DNA from: Apium graveolens
Lineage: Eukaryota; Streptophyta; Magnoliopsida; Apiales; Apiaceae
Length of the DNA stretch: 64,000 bases
Assembly (NCBI RefSeq): GCF_009905375.1
Contig: NC_133655.1
Location: 172,297,141 to 172,361,140, forward strand
Direction: 5' to 3'
Positions 1-11,640 of this stretch are shown piece by piece. The position numbers were made by a program, and so were the translations under genes. The notes below the pieces were generated by a model. The model ran no database searches. It was not told where the DNA came from and saw only the letters and a list, made by a program, of their open reading frames with translations. The first letter of the stretch is position 1; each line of letters starts with the position of its first letter.

Positions 1-1008
1 CATTAGAAATATTGAAAGCCCCCCCTTCATCCTTGAAGTCAACTGAGACCTAATTTTCAGAACTTTGATTGGATCCTTTTCGTCGACTGGGATTTTAATT
101 GTGTCTTCAGTTGGCCCCATTTTCTCTGCTGACATCGGAATTTATGGATTTAAATCAAGCTGATTATAATCCTCATCATTTTGTCTAGAAGGAGCATCCC
201 CTAGAGGAGGAGCATTAACTTTTTTTCTGAATGAAGGAGCGCCCTGCATAACAGGGGAATCAACTTCTTTCAAGTTTGGAATGGGAGAAGGCGTGCCCTG
301 AAGTACAGGGGCATCAACTTCTTCTGAAACTCTTGGTGATAAGGGTGCGCCATCAGGGAGAGGGGAATCCACCTTATATATATCTTTTCTAAGGCTTTAC
401 AAAACATGAGACCACCCCTTGAGTCGTTCCCCATTAAAATTTGCTTGGATTATGTCATTTGGGGGCTCTTTTTCTTCCAACATGTCAATCCTGATAGCAT
501 ATTCTAAGAGCAGCGTTGGTGAAGACAACTCATAGTAGTATTCATTTTCTTGTTCAACATAATAATGGACACGAATCTCCTCGATTGGTTGTTCGATACT
601 TCTCTCCAGTTCATCATCTGAGGCATCTCCGACTTGGACATCCTTTCTCCTACAACCCCTCATAGCTTGTCTGTAACATTCCCTGGAGTCATATTGAGAG
701 CCTTTTATGCTGCCAACTCTGTTTGGGGTTGGAAATTTGATGGTAAGATGTTGGATCGAAGTGATGACCCTCATTTCCTTGAGAAAAGGTCGTCCCAGTA
801 GCACATTGTGGGATGACTCCTGATTTAGGACCTTAAACTCGAGCATCTTTGTTACGGACATCGGACTTTCTCCTAGGGTGCATGGAAATCGAATTGATCC
901 CATGACTCTAACTCCTTCACCAGAAAAACCGTAGACCCAAGAACCCTCTCCTACCATATCTCGATCAGGTAATCCCATCTTCTTAAAGGTGTTGTAGTAA
1001 AGGATGTT
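1..1008 (-). pseudogene. Tat/Athila-type Ty3/gypsy polyprotein fragment (protease to RT linker)
   Basis: Read on the minus strand this is the retropepsin part of a gypsy polyprotein followed by the linker before reverse transcriptase. The block from 978 to 397 carries LLGRPFLKEMRVITSIQHL, then KFPTP and RECYRQAM, the arrangement seen in Tat/Athila/Ogre proteases. Reading upstream into the border at 1008 continues the fold (ILYYNTFKKMG). A stop near 397 interrupts the frame. The stretch from 372 to 142 encodes a linker with imperfect repeats of the type VD(A/S)PV(L/M)QG(T/A)PS, and 1-141 resembles the pre-RT segment (VDEKDPIKVLKIRSQL). RT itself would lie left of the window. The fragment is cut at 1008 by the Gypsy-A 5' LTR, so it is the oldest layer here. 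No intact product is expected. The lineage call rests on motif resemblance only. Confidence 0.75.
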
Positions 1009-1560
1009 TGTAACGTCTGGGAAATTTACGTCTGTATTATATCATATTTATAATAAATTATATGTGTTAATGTGACATTTATGTGAAATTAACTGTCAAA
1101 CCCTAATTGCTATGTGTTACGTGCATTCTGTGTTGTCCCGGTATTTTTAAGATATTTTTCAGATATTTTATTTTTCATTTATAGCTTGCATTTCGAAAGT
1201 TTTACGACCCAAATCATGATTTCAAAACAGGTATTTTAAATAAAACAATGGGCCTTATTTTTCATCAAACGGCTTTTGCTATCACATTGTGGGATGACTT
1301 TTCCAGGCCCCATTGGGTGTTAAAAACCCCACAAAAATCACATTTTCATTTTTATAAAATTATAGGACTTTTATTTATAGCATTTCTTTGTATTTTTGCA
1401 TTATTCACAATTTTTGGGGAATTTTGGCATATATTATATATATATAAAATATTTATAAAATAAATTTTAATACTCAAAAATTATAAAATTAGGGGCCTAT
1501 TAATTTTAAAAAATGTAGAATTAGGGCCTTAATTTTAATTAGGAGCATTAATTTTACTAC

Positions 1561-1569
1561 TATAAATAG
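1561..1569 (+). promoter_or_regulatory. Putative TATA box of Gypsy-A 5' LTR
   Basis: TATAAATAG lies about 550 bp into the LTR and is repeated exactly in the 3' LTR at 53484-53492. Gypsy-B has TATAAAAA at the equivalent place. Inferred as the LTR promoter; transcription start not determined. Confidence 0.5.
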
Positions 1570-2206
1570 CCTAATTTTTATTTAATTATTTATAATTAAT
1601 CATTAAAAATCAGAAAAATTCACAAAAATCTCTGAAATCGGGTCGGGAAGAACATGGTCGGGTCAGGAATTCAAGCCGTGATTTCTCACTGATTACAACA
1701 TCAAATCGTGTGATTCAAGTACCCAAATCGAAGGTTTTGATCTGTTCTTTCTGTTTCTAGCATCAATTTCATGTTTTAATTCAAAGTTTTTGATTTTTGA
1801 TTTCTAGGGTTTATGTTCGAATTAGGGCTTTTTGATTCTAGGGTTATCATGATGTTTTGATAATTGATATGGCTTTGTTAGATGATTTACAGTCGATTCA
1901 TGGTGTTTAATTGCATAAACGATTGCTGGATAGTTATTCACGATTACTAGGGTTTATGACCAATTTTCAAATCACAACTCTGTAATTTCTATGAATATTT
2001 GGTTCTTGATATGTTAGGGGTTTGATTGTACAGTTCTTTAGCTTTGATTTGCACTATAGAATGTTAAGTTTCATGTACAGAATCAAAAGTTGGTATTTTG
2101 ACCTGGTTGTAAGTCGGGTTGAATGATTTTGTGAACTATATGATGATTTTTGGTTCTGTTTGATGTTGTGAATAGATTCTTCATGTTCTAAGTTTCATTT
2201 TGATGT

Positions 2207-2211
2207 ATAAA
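2207..2211. repeat. Left TSD of Copia-A (ATAAA)
   Basis: ATAAA precedes the left LTR and ATAGA (28338-28342) follows the right LTR. The uninterrupted site in the Gypsy-A 3' LTR near 54130 reads ATAGA, so the left copy carries one substitution. Confidence 0.8.
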
Positions 2212-3239
2212 TGTTAGCCCTAACAATGCAACAAGAATTACAGAAGGGGGTTGAATAGAATTCTTGAAACTTTTTCTTGGTTTTAAAAGTGTTCTAACTT
2301 AAAATATATATCAGTGTGAATTGATTTGCAAAGTGCTGAATAATAACTTGAAATGAATCAAAAAACAAGTTATTAAAAACATAAGTCTTTAAAAACTTTC
2401 TGGTGGATTTGAATGTATCCACCAGAGATATATATTATATCAAGAGAACTCTGTGTAACAAGTTTGCTCACAGCTGCTTACAAATATGAACAACTAAGTT
2501 TTCAAAGAAATGCTAAAAATACAGCTTACAAATATTTCTCTCAGAATATCTTGCTTATTGTTCTTGTTATTCTATTTGCTACTTCTTGGTTTATATATCA
2601 CCAAGATTACAAAGTAATAAGACAAGATAATAAAACAAAACCTATCAATTCTAATAATATGCTGCTTCATTACTCTATTTTAGCATCTTTGAATATCTTC
2701 ATAATAGCATGGAAATGGCAATGCTTCTTTGTTCTCTAAAACCCAGTTGAATAGGCTTCCACATTCCTTTTGCATACACTCGACACATGTGATTGTGTTG
2801 TCACTGTCAACTGATGTTTGAATTGATTATCCGTTGGGTACATGATCATCTGTCGGGTTGCCTAGTTGATCATCCATCGAGTGGCATTGTTGTCTATCCG
2901 TCGGGTAGCAATCTGGCACTTGACTTCATTTCATTTATACAGAATTACAAGACATCTTCTATGTACAATTAATCAACCTATTCTGCATATCAAATTAAAG
3001 TCAACCTGACTTGAGAGCTACTACAGAATCTAAACAAGGTGTATACAGAAATGTGCTACAGACTCATTATTACATAAGCTACTCACTCGATGGATAATTG
3101 ATTATCATCCGTCGGGACTATATTGAGTCATCCGTCGGGACTATATTCCTTATCCGTCGAGTGCTACATTTTTTACTAAGTAAAATCTACTAAGGTGTTT
3201 GGTTAATGAAATCATCAAGTACACAACATATTCACAACA
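2212..3239 (-). repeat. Copia-A 3' LTR (left copy)
   Basis: Begins TGTTAGCCC and ends CACAACA; pairs with 27307-28337. Eight copies of the ATCCGTCGRG-type motif lie between 2827 and 3162 in both orientations. The frame 2413-2739 is shared by the other LTR copy only in altered form and is not considered a gene. Confidence 0.88.
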
Positions 3240-3256
3240 ATCTCCCCCAATTTATG
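3240..3256 (-). other. Copia-A polypurine tract
   Basis: On the element strand the bases just before the 3' LTR read CATAAATTGGGGGAGAT, a purine run in the right position to prime plus-strand synthesis. Confidence 0.65.
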
Positions 3257-3580
3257 TCTACTGGAATTGTAGCCATAAATTAAGAGAAACTTGATGATAA
3301 CAAAACACCATAAAAATACAACTTTAAAAGTAAGTATATAAAACTGTAAAGTGATTCAAATAACAAAATGTACAAAGATTAGCTCACAGTCTTTTTCAAG
3401 ATGCTCCTCTAGCCTGAGCAGATTTATCTAGTTCCTTGAAGGTCTGGATCTCTTTCCAAGCTTTCTGTTGTTTTCTTCTATCTGATTTTGGAGCTGTCTG
3501 TGGAATTCCAGTTCATCAGATTCTGAGAGATTTAGCTTTTCTTGCATCTCCAAAAGAGTCTCATTGCTAGAGATGCTCAA
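3257..3580 (-). other. Copia-A 3' untranslated stretch
   Basis: AT-rich sequence between the ORF3 stop and the PPT. No gene or repeat recognised. Confidence 0.4.
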
Positions 3581-6500
3581 TTAGTCTTCTAATCTGAAAA
3601 ATCTTCTAACTCCTTTGTCATCCATGAACTCTATCAGCCAGTAGGGCCTTAGATGCACTCTACTTCCTGTGTAAGGAATAGTTAGAGTCTTTGGGAGTGC
3701 ATCTTTAGCTCTAATACTCCTAAGTTCTTCAATCTTATTTAGAACCAGTCTTCTTGCAATTACATTGAAACCAAAGTTCTTCTTGAAAGAGGAATAAACT
3801 TTTATCAGCACATATTGGCTTTCTTGAAGGATCCTGTGAAGTGGCCATTGAATCTCCTTTCCTCTCTTGTACTTGAAAACTAACCTTTTAGGTAGATTCC
3901 TATAGGCATCAATCCCTCTAACTTCTTCCAGTTCATCTAGATAGAGGTTTAGATCAGAGAATTCCTTGATGTCACATAAGGACAAGTAATCTCCCTTGTT
4001 GACTTTAGATTGAGCTTTGACTAGAGATTTGGATTTGAGAGGTGACAGCTTCACTTTCTTGACTGCTCTTGACTTTATTCTCTTTGGCTTGTTACGGATT
4101 GGCAAATTGAAGTCAGGAATTGGTAGACACCCCCAGTCTATTGGTTCATCCTTAGGCACAATAGGTTCACCATGAATGTTCCTGTAAGGATCCACCACCT
4201 TAATGTCTTCAAATACCACTGAGGGCTTTGGTGCTTGAGTTGTAGTTGGAGTAGATTCCTTGGGAAACTGATCCTCCAATTCCTTACCAACAAAGTTCAA
4301 TTTCCTTTTGGTTCTTTTGGCCATTTCCTTGTATCTTTGAGATTTCTTTTGTTGTGGTTCAACTTGCTTCTTTGGATCTTGAGATTCAGTGATTTCAGAT
4401 GGCCGAGTAGGAATTTGTTGTGTTGGTTTCACAGCTTGTAGCTTGGCCAAGATAGCAGCTTGCTCTTTCTTTTGTTTAGCCTTTTTAGCATCTAGAGCAA
4501 CTTGCTTCTTTTCTTGCTTCAATCTTGCCTTTTCTTCTCTCTTTGCTTTAGCAAATTGAGGATGTCCATCCACCACACAAATTTCTTTACATTCCTAAAA
4601 ATATTAGCAATTCTCCTTTTTAAAGCTGAATTAGCTGGATCCTTGTAGAAGGCAATGGATCTTGACAACAGTTTCTTCTCATCAGGCTTAGGTGTCTCAT
4701 ACACTGTGTCCAAAGGGTTCTTTAGTGAGGTTCTTGGATAATTCACCATTGGCTTCAAAAGTACTACAACCTTTGGAGATTTGATGCAGGATGGCTGTCC
4801 TCTTTCCAGATAGTTCATGCTTATTTCATTCACATAGATTTGCCTGACTTGAGAGTAATGAATGGCTGACTTTTCTGGCTTCTTTGCTAGCCCAAACTTC
4901 TTCAGAATGTCCTCATCAATCTTCTCCTAGTTGATTGGCTTCAACTGCTCCTTTTCAGCTGCTTTTAAATTGGCTGCTGATTCATTTATCAGATCAATGC
5001 TATCTTTGGCTGGTGGCTTGGTGAAAGTAATTGAAGGAATAATTACTTTTCTAACTTCAATATTGAGCACTTTTTGCTCCCCCTCACTCTTAGAATTCTC
5101 TTTCTCCCCTTTTTGTTATCAGCAAGTTGAGTAGAGGAGGTCTGTGCATCCACCAGTTTCTGAAGCAAGTCTGTCTATTGTGCTTGGTGTAGATGAATTG
5201 TTGTTAGAGATGCTTCCATTGCTGACATTCTTGTATCTAAGGCATCTATCTTTGAGGTAAGATCAGAATTTTTCCTGAGTTGTCTCTTGATGTCAAGCAT
5301 TGTAGCTTCTGGAAGTTTAGAGTCCATCTTATCAGAAATGGCCTTTTTCATCTCATCAATATCACCTTTGATAGTGTTGACATCTCGAGCATGTTAAAAA
5401 CCTTGAATTTGTTGTAGTTGCAGAGAAGCAAGATGTGCTTGAAGGAGCTTTTTGGTATTGGCATTTGTGGTGGTTTGAAGAGTAGACTTTGTCCGATTGA
5501 TGAGTTGAATCAGGGTTGTCTTGAAGTAGTGTTCATCTTAATGTTTTGAAAATGCCCAAGATGGCATGCCTGATCTTGAACTAGAACCTATTTCTCCCCC
5601 TATGTCCAATGGCTCTTCTTTACTATCTCCACCTTCACCTCCAAAGAAATCTTCTGAACCACCAGTCTCATAATCAACATCACCATCTATAGAGGGCAAA
5701 GCTGTGATGGCATCCGTAGCCCTTAGCATTGACTGTGTGGTGTGCACCAAGATAAGCATCCTTTCTGCATTATCATTGCCATGTTCAGCTAGAAGTTGAT
5801 ATACTGGAACAGGGTGAGTAAATGTCTCAGCATCAAGGGAGGTGGAATCTATAACAGCTTGAGGTTGCTAAGATAGTCCCTCCCTGTCTGCATCCTGGAC
5901 ATTCATTAACTCACTTGCAATGACATCCATCATTATAGCTCCTGTACCTGCATTTCTCTCATTATCTCTCTTTTGTTACATCAAGGTCTCACCTTGGCTC
6001 CCCATCCTCACACCCTCACCTTCACCATCTAAGGTGGGACTCCACACACTCTCTTTTGCCAATCCTGAAGAACTGGATTGCATATTTTTACTCTTTTCCT
6101 CTCCTTTTTCCTGGGAGCAACCCAGACTCTCACTCATAACACTCTCTTCCCTTAATCCTAGGAGTGATTGTACTACTACTAAGTCTTCTGCACTTGAAAT
6201 AATTGATGAAATTTGAAGCCGTGCAGAGACACTCGACGGATGAGGGATATCCGTCGGGTTAGCAGTTTGATTATCCGACGGATAACTGCCGTTAAGCTTA
6301 TCCATCGAGATAGAATCACTACTCGACGGATGAGCAATATCCATCGAGAAAGTAGAAATAAATGAGTTAGGAGTGGAAACTATTGTGGACTCTGTGCAGA
6401 TTGATGAAAATTAGGCACAGATGTCTCAACAATTCCTGAAAGAATTGGCAAGTGAGCCAACAAATCATCCAAAAGATGATGCTCACTTGCACTAGATTTT

Positions 6501-7937
6501 GGCTTCCCCAACAGAGTTAAAGAAGGGGAATCAGGAATTGATGTATTGATCATATCCACATCCAGAGAGTTTGTGGGAGAATTTGGTGTTTGGGGTTCTT
6601 CTATAACTAAAGATTTTGGCTGTGATTCCACATTTATTAGAGCCACATCAAGTTGACTTTGAGAAGGTGCAGTGACTGTGTCTTTAGCACCAGTTTGTAC
6701 AGTGTGTGAACCCTGTGCATCCCCAAGGGTTTTTGGTTTCTTATTTCTTGTATAGGTTTGGGGTGAGCTTGTGTCCCTTACCCTTTTGGCATGTGCTCTT
6801 GGCTGAGAGCTTTGTTCAATAGTCACATCCTTTTGGGAGGATGCAACTAGTAATGAGCTAATTTCCTTATTAAGCACTGTAGTCTATTGGGAAACTGCAG
6901 TGTGGCTAGGCTGGGAAACACTCACCTCTCCAACCTTATCCTTAGGATTTCTTTGAGGTTCACCCTGTCCCTCACCTACCTTACCCACCTTCACACTCCC
7001 CTCTTTGACTTAGATTTAGAAATTTTAGATGGTTTGGTAGCTTGGGTAGGCAACTGTTGGGTCATTGACACAGTTGCCATAGCTACACTAGAATGCAAAG
7101 AAATTTGTGAGGTTGGAATAGTAGAGACAGATGAACATACCTCACTTACCTGAGGTGCTTCCATTACAGGGAAATAGAAGAGTGGCACCTCTCTGTGATG
7201 GTTTTCCCTGTTCAAATCTGCAATAATTCTTCTCTCTTGAACCCAACAATCTAATTTGTTGGTTGGGTTCTCAAGCACAATTTCCTCAAAGAGGTGGTTA
7301 GCTAACATCATGAAAAATCTAGCATAATAAACATTTTTACCCCTCTTATTTAACTCACCTAACTTAAACCCCAACTCATATAAAACAAGATCACTAAAGT
7401 TAAAGTACTTATCAGTTACAAGCATGTAAAGCATGTTAAGCATTGAGATATTGACAGAATCAAAATTACTGATTTTACCAGAAAAGACCTTGGTAACTAC
7501 ATCACATAGATAACTCCATTCTTTCCTAAGACCCAGTCTCCTAATTTCACTTAACTTAGAAGTAGGGAGTGCATAGTTCATGGAGTTAAGCATATTAACA
7601 ATGTCAGTTTTGTGTGTGGTGAAGTTACAGTATTATCAGGGATCTTGAAACATGCTTTAACAACATCACTATTGATACAGAATTCCTTACCTTTGATAGT
7701 GAGTGTGATTGTCTTATCAGTTGAGTTGTACACAGCAGTTAACCACATTTCTTCAACAACCTCACAGAAGATGGTGGGTGATTCCAGCATGGTATAGTTG
7801 AGTTTGCAGTTTTTCACAAAATCCATCATTTTGTGGTAGTCACCGGACTGTTGAATCCCCTTGTTTACTAGAGATGTGAAGTTGTTCTTCTCATAGATGA
7901 ATCCAGTTTGTGAAATGATCTTGACTACTGGTGCCAT
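3581..7937 (-). pseudogene. Copia-A ORF3, broken (envelope-like position, function unknown)
   Basis: Long reading region downstream of pol, starting MAPVVKIISQTGF at 7937 and ending FFRLED at 3581. It is split into at least six blocks by frameshifts and stops (7578-7937, 6991-7593, 6380-6877, 5976-6344, 4519-4833, 3581-4576). The N-terminal blocks look globular. The middle is rich in Ser, Pro and Thr and holds six copies of the Copia-A motif at 6231-6353. Around 4450-4576 is a Lys/Glu/Ala-rich segment likely to form a coiled coil, followed by a conserved-looking basic C-terminal domain. Sireviruses often carry an env-like ORF here. I see no signal peptide or transmembrane segment, so calling it an envelope is not supported. 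It could be a chromatin- or nucleic-acid-binding accessory protein. Confidence 0.6.
6231..6353. repeat. Copia-A dispersed motif, ORF3 cluster
   Basis: Six copies in about 120 bp: ACTCGACGGATGA (6231), ATCCGTCGGGT, the near-palindrome TTATCCGACGGATAA (6271-6285), TTATCCATCGAGA, ACTCGACGGATGA and ATCCATCGAGA. Both orientations occur. Confidence 0.85.
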
Positions 7938-8193
7938 TGTTAGAGAGTGGAAATTGCAGAGATAGAGATGATAATTGCTTTTGAGAAAGAGAGAATTTAG
8001 AGTAGATGATTTGAGAATGATAAAAGAAATTAATGGAAATTAGTTAAGCTTTTACACTATCTCAAAAATAACTGTTAAAAATAATAAAGTAAAATAAAGT
8101 AACCAATAAGAATTGCCCAAAATAGCCGTTTAAAAATAAACTATAAAAATTCCTTCAATTATCAGTCGTGTTATACTTATAAACTGTAAGTAT

Positions 8194-8367
8194 ACTCGAT
8201 GGATAAAGTTCAGGGAATTAACGGCTAAGATTCAGACAATTCGACGGATGAGAATAAATCAATTATCCGTCGAGTCATAAAATATTCCAGAAAAATAATT
8301 AATTTTATTAATAAAAATGTATACCGACGGATGATCAAACTCGATGGATAACGATCATCCATCGAGA
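8194..8367. repeat. Copia-A dispersed motif, pol-ORF3 spacer cluster
   Basis: The non-coding spacer 7938-8459 between RNase H and ORF3 holds six copies, at 8194, 8240, 8263, 8323, 8339 and 8355, in both orientations. Nothing else recognisable is in the spacer. Confidence 0.85.
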
Positions 8368-8459
8368 TGTAAATTTTGACTTAGCCAAAATTTCATCCAA
8401 GACTGAAAAATAAATTAAATTTTTGGCTGCATTACAACTTGCAAATTATCTGAAAAGAT

Positions 8460-9558
8460 TTAAGAGTAATTTAGCATAACTAACTCACTTACCAACCTTG
8501 AAAAGGTGGATTCATCCAGTGGCTTGGTAAATATATCTGCAAGCTGTTTTTCACTTGGAACAAAATGTAGTTCCATAGTACCATTCATTACATGTTCCCT
8601 TATGAAGTGGTACTTGATGTCTATGTGCTTTGTCCTTGAATATTGTACTGGATTTTCAGTGATGGCAATTGCACTTGTGTTATCACAGAAAATGGGAATT
8701 CTTTCCACTTGCAGACCATAGTCTAGCAATTTGTCTTTCATCCACAAAATCTGTGCACAGCAACTGCCAGCAGCAATATATTCAGCTTCAGCTGTAGAAG
8801 TAGAAACTGAATTTTGCTTTTTACTGAACCAAGATACAAGCTTGTTTCCTAGCAATTGACAGGATCCTGTTGTACTTTTTCTATCAATTGTACAACCTGC
8901 ATAATCTGCATCTGAATAACCAGTTAGATCAAAACCGGAATCTCTAGGGTACCAAATAACAAGTTTTGGTGTTCCCTTGAGATATCTGAAAATTCTCTTA
9001 ATAGCTACTAAGTGAGATTCTCTAGGATCATCCTGAAATCTAGAACACAAACATGTAGCAAACATTATATGGCCTACTAGTTGTTAAGTACAGAAGTGAG
9101 CCAACCATGCCCCTATAACTTGAAATATCCACAGAATTTTCAATAGTGTTTAATTCAACCTTTGTTGCAGTGGCCATGGGAGTTTTTGCAGATGTGCAAT
9201 CCATTATATCAAACTTCTTTAAAAGATCATAAATGTATTTAGTTTGACTAATGAATATTCCATCACTAACCTGCTTAACTTGCAAACCAAGAAAGTAAGT
9301 TAGTTCTCCCATCATACTCATTTCATACTTACTTTGCATCAATTTGGTAATTTTTTTGCAAAGTTTTTCATCTGTAGAGCCAAAAATAATGTCATCTACA
9401 TAAATTTGAACAAGTATACTAGAGCCATTAACATTTCTAAAGAAAAGAGTTTTGTCTACAGTACCTCTAGTGAAGTGATTCTCTAAAAGAAACTTTGACA
9501 AAGTGTCATACCAGGCTCTAGGTGCTTGCTTCAGTCCATAAAGTGCTTTCAAAAGATA
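8460..9558 (-). pseudogene. Copia-A pol, C-terminal part: RT end and RNase H
   Basis: Continuation of the Copia-A reverse transcriptase left of the Gypsy-B insertion. Reading from 9558 down: [13 protein letters not shown], the RT catalytic block [17 protein letters not shown], then after a frameshift near 9065 the RNase H domain with GYSDADYAGC, STAEAEYIAA, CDNTSAI and the end motif QLADIFTKPL. The frameshift looks like a 2-bp loss where related pols read RPDIMFA. The other half of RT is at 22809-23205, and the two halves join exactly across the Gypsy-B TSD. Product would have been RT/RNase H; now non-functional. Confidence 0.9.
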
Positions 9559-9563
9559 GTAAA
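9559..9563. repeat. Left TSD of Gypsy-B (GTAAA)
   Basis: GTAAA before the 5' LTR is repeated exactly at 22804-22808 after the 3' LTR, inside the Copia-A RT codons for VYYL. Confidence 0.92.
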
Positions 9564-10155
9564 TGTAACGACCGAGAAATTATGCTTGTATTATATTATA
9601 ATAATGATAAATTATGTGTATTATTATGTGATTAAATATGTTAAGTCATTAAACCCTAACTGCTATGTGTTATGTGTTGGCTGTTTTGATCCAAACGTGT
9701 TTTGGATATTTATTGAGCGTTTTATCGTCTGTTATATGTTTTATATCAAAACCTGTACAGCTCAAAACTATGTTTTAAAAGCCCGTATTTCAAGCAAAAT
9801 CATTGGCCCTATTTTATTAAAAATGCCCTATACCATATCGCTATTCTGAACCCCTAAACATTTTACAAATTGACTTTTTTCGCGAAAAACGACTTTTCCG
9901 GACCCCTTCGGGTACCAAAAACCCCACAAAAATTACATTTTTAATTTTATATGATCATGAAATTATCATATATCATTTTTCTTTGTATTTTTGTAATATT
10001 CACAATTTTTGGGAATTTTTAGCATTTATTTAGTATTTATTGGATATTTAAAAATTCAATATTAATACCCAAAAATTATGAAAATTGGGGTCAAATATTT
10101 TTATTAGGAGTATAATTAGATCCTTAATTTTACTTAGGGGTATTATTTTCATAAA

Positions 10156-10163
10156 TATAAAAA
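10156..10163 (+). promoter_or_regulatory. Putative TATA box of Gypsy-B 5' LTR
   Basis: TATAAAAA about 590 bp into the LTR, at the place equivalent to TATAAATAG in Gypsy-A and followed by similar AT-rich sequence. Present in both LTR copies. Confidence 0.45.
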
Positions 10164-10849
10164 CCTGATTTACTATTAATTTTTCAGTTAATTATAATTA
10201 AAAATCAGAAAAATAAAAAGAAAATTAGAAAGGGAATTAGGGTTAGGGTTTGTGAAGAACAGAGCAGGAGGATCAAAGTCGGATTTTATTGTGATTCCGG
10301 AGTCCAAATCAGTCATGTGAGTACTCGTTTTGAAGCTTATGATCGGTAGTTTTCAATTATGTGATTGTTCTTAACGTTTGATTGATCGAATTGAAAGTTG
10401 TTATTTTCGTGTTTTAATCGCGAATTCGGGTTTGATTTTCTGTGTGTTGTTTGATGTTTTGGTTGTTAGAGTCATTTAGATCGTTGATTTTGGAGTCGAT
10501 TGATACCAGTTTCATCAAATTTGGTTAATGTTTGGAGGAACTCGGTTTTCTGATGAAGTTCATCGGAGAACTTCGACTAGTGGTCGGAGATGGCGGAGGG
10601 GGGATTCTCTGATGGTGGTGACGCTGTGGGGCGACGGCTAAAACTCTAGGGAATCGAACGGAGTCAAAAAGGAGGAGAAACGATGATCAAGAGGCTTGTT
10701 TTTCGCCTCGCCGGAACCCGTCGCCGTCGCAGGATTCTGGGACGGTGACGGCTGTTCTTCGTGACCCGATAACCCGAGGTCGACCCGGTTTGCAACCTGG
10801 AAACGACCCGGGTTTGATCCTAAAAACCGAACCCCTGTTTCTGTTTTTG

Positions 10850-11640
10850 TGTTTTTGATTAAATTAATTATTTATTTATATTTTAGTAATTAAAATCAGT
10901 TTTTAATAATTCTAAAAATTAATTAAAAATTAGTTTTGAATTCTGAAAATTAGTATTATTAATTTCTAAATTATTTTATTAAATTATAAATTCGAATTTA
11001 ATTATTTAATTAATTATTTATCTAATTATTTATTAATTATCTAATTAATTAATAATTGGATAATTAATTAATAATTAGGTAATTAATTAATAAATAAGAA
11101 TTAGAAATAATTAAGTGATATGATTAATAATCTAATAATTAGTTAATAATGCGAATAGTGATTCACTAATTAGAATTATTATTCGAGCATTAGTTATTCG
11201 AATAATATTGCGGTAATTATTCGTATCGTATAATTAGATATCAGTAACTAATTAATTAGCGAATCGTATGAGTTTCAATAATAATACAATAGTTCGAAAA
11301 TTATGCGAGAATTGCGAGTAGCTCGTAGATATACGAGTGATTAATCGTTAAGTTGGTTTATAATTCGACTAATTCGTAGTTATTCGATAAATAGCGTATC
11401 AGTTAATTAAATCGATTGATTATTTGTAAATAATCGATTTGATCGAATAAGTAATAATAATTTGTAATAAATAGTAATAATTCCTAATAATTAGGGATTA
11501 ATTATTTTAAAATACAATAATTATTAATTAATTATTTAAAAATATAATTAAGGATTGTTTAATTATAATTCATTATTTATAATTAATAATTAATTAATTA
11601 AATCTTGTTTAATTCATAATAATTCAATCGTTAGTCCGAT
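10850..11640. repeat. AT-rich core of Gypsy-B LTR
   Basis: Low-complexity run built from TTAATTAA, ATTATTTA and TAATAATTAG words, with many overlapping short palindromes. The 3' LTR has the same core at about 20510-21280. It holds no coding signal. Confidence 0.7.

Larger units (their letters stand above)
1009..2211 (+). repeat. Gypsy-A 5' LTR, first segment
   Basis: Starts TGTAACGTCTGGGAAATTTA directly after Tat coding sequence and matches 52892-54130 of the 3' LTR with scattered substitutions. Near 1283-1299 about 45 bp present in the 3' LTR are missing and replaced by a short junction (see findings). The segment is interrupted at 2211 by Copia-A and resumes at 28338. Open frames inside it, such as 1248-1463, have no recognisable domain. 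Confidence 0.88.

Noticed and set aside
3581..7937. Calling Copia-A ORF3 an envelope gene
   Set aside because: Only its position suggests this. I see no signal peptide, transmembrane helix or cleavage site in the readable blocks.
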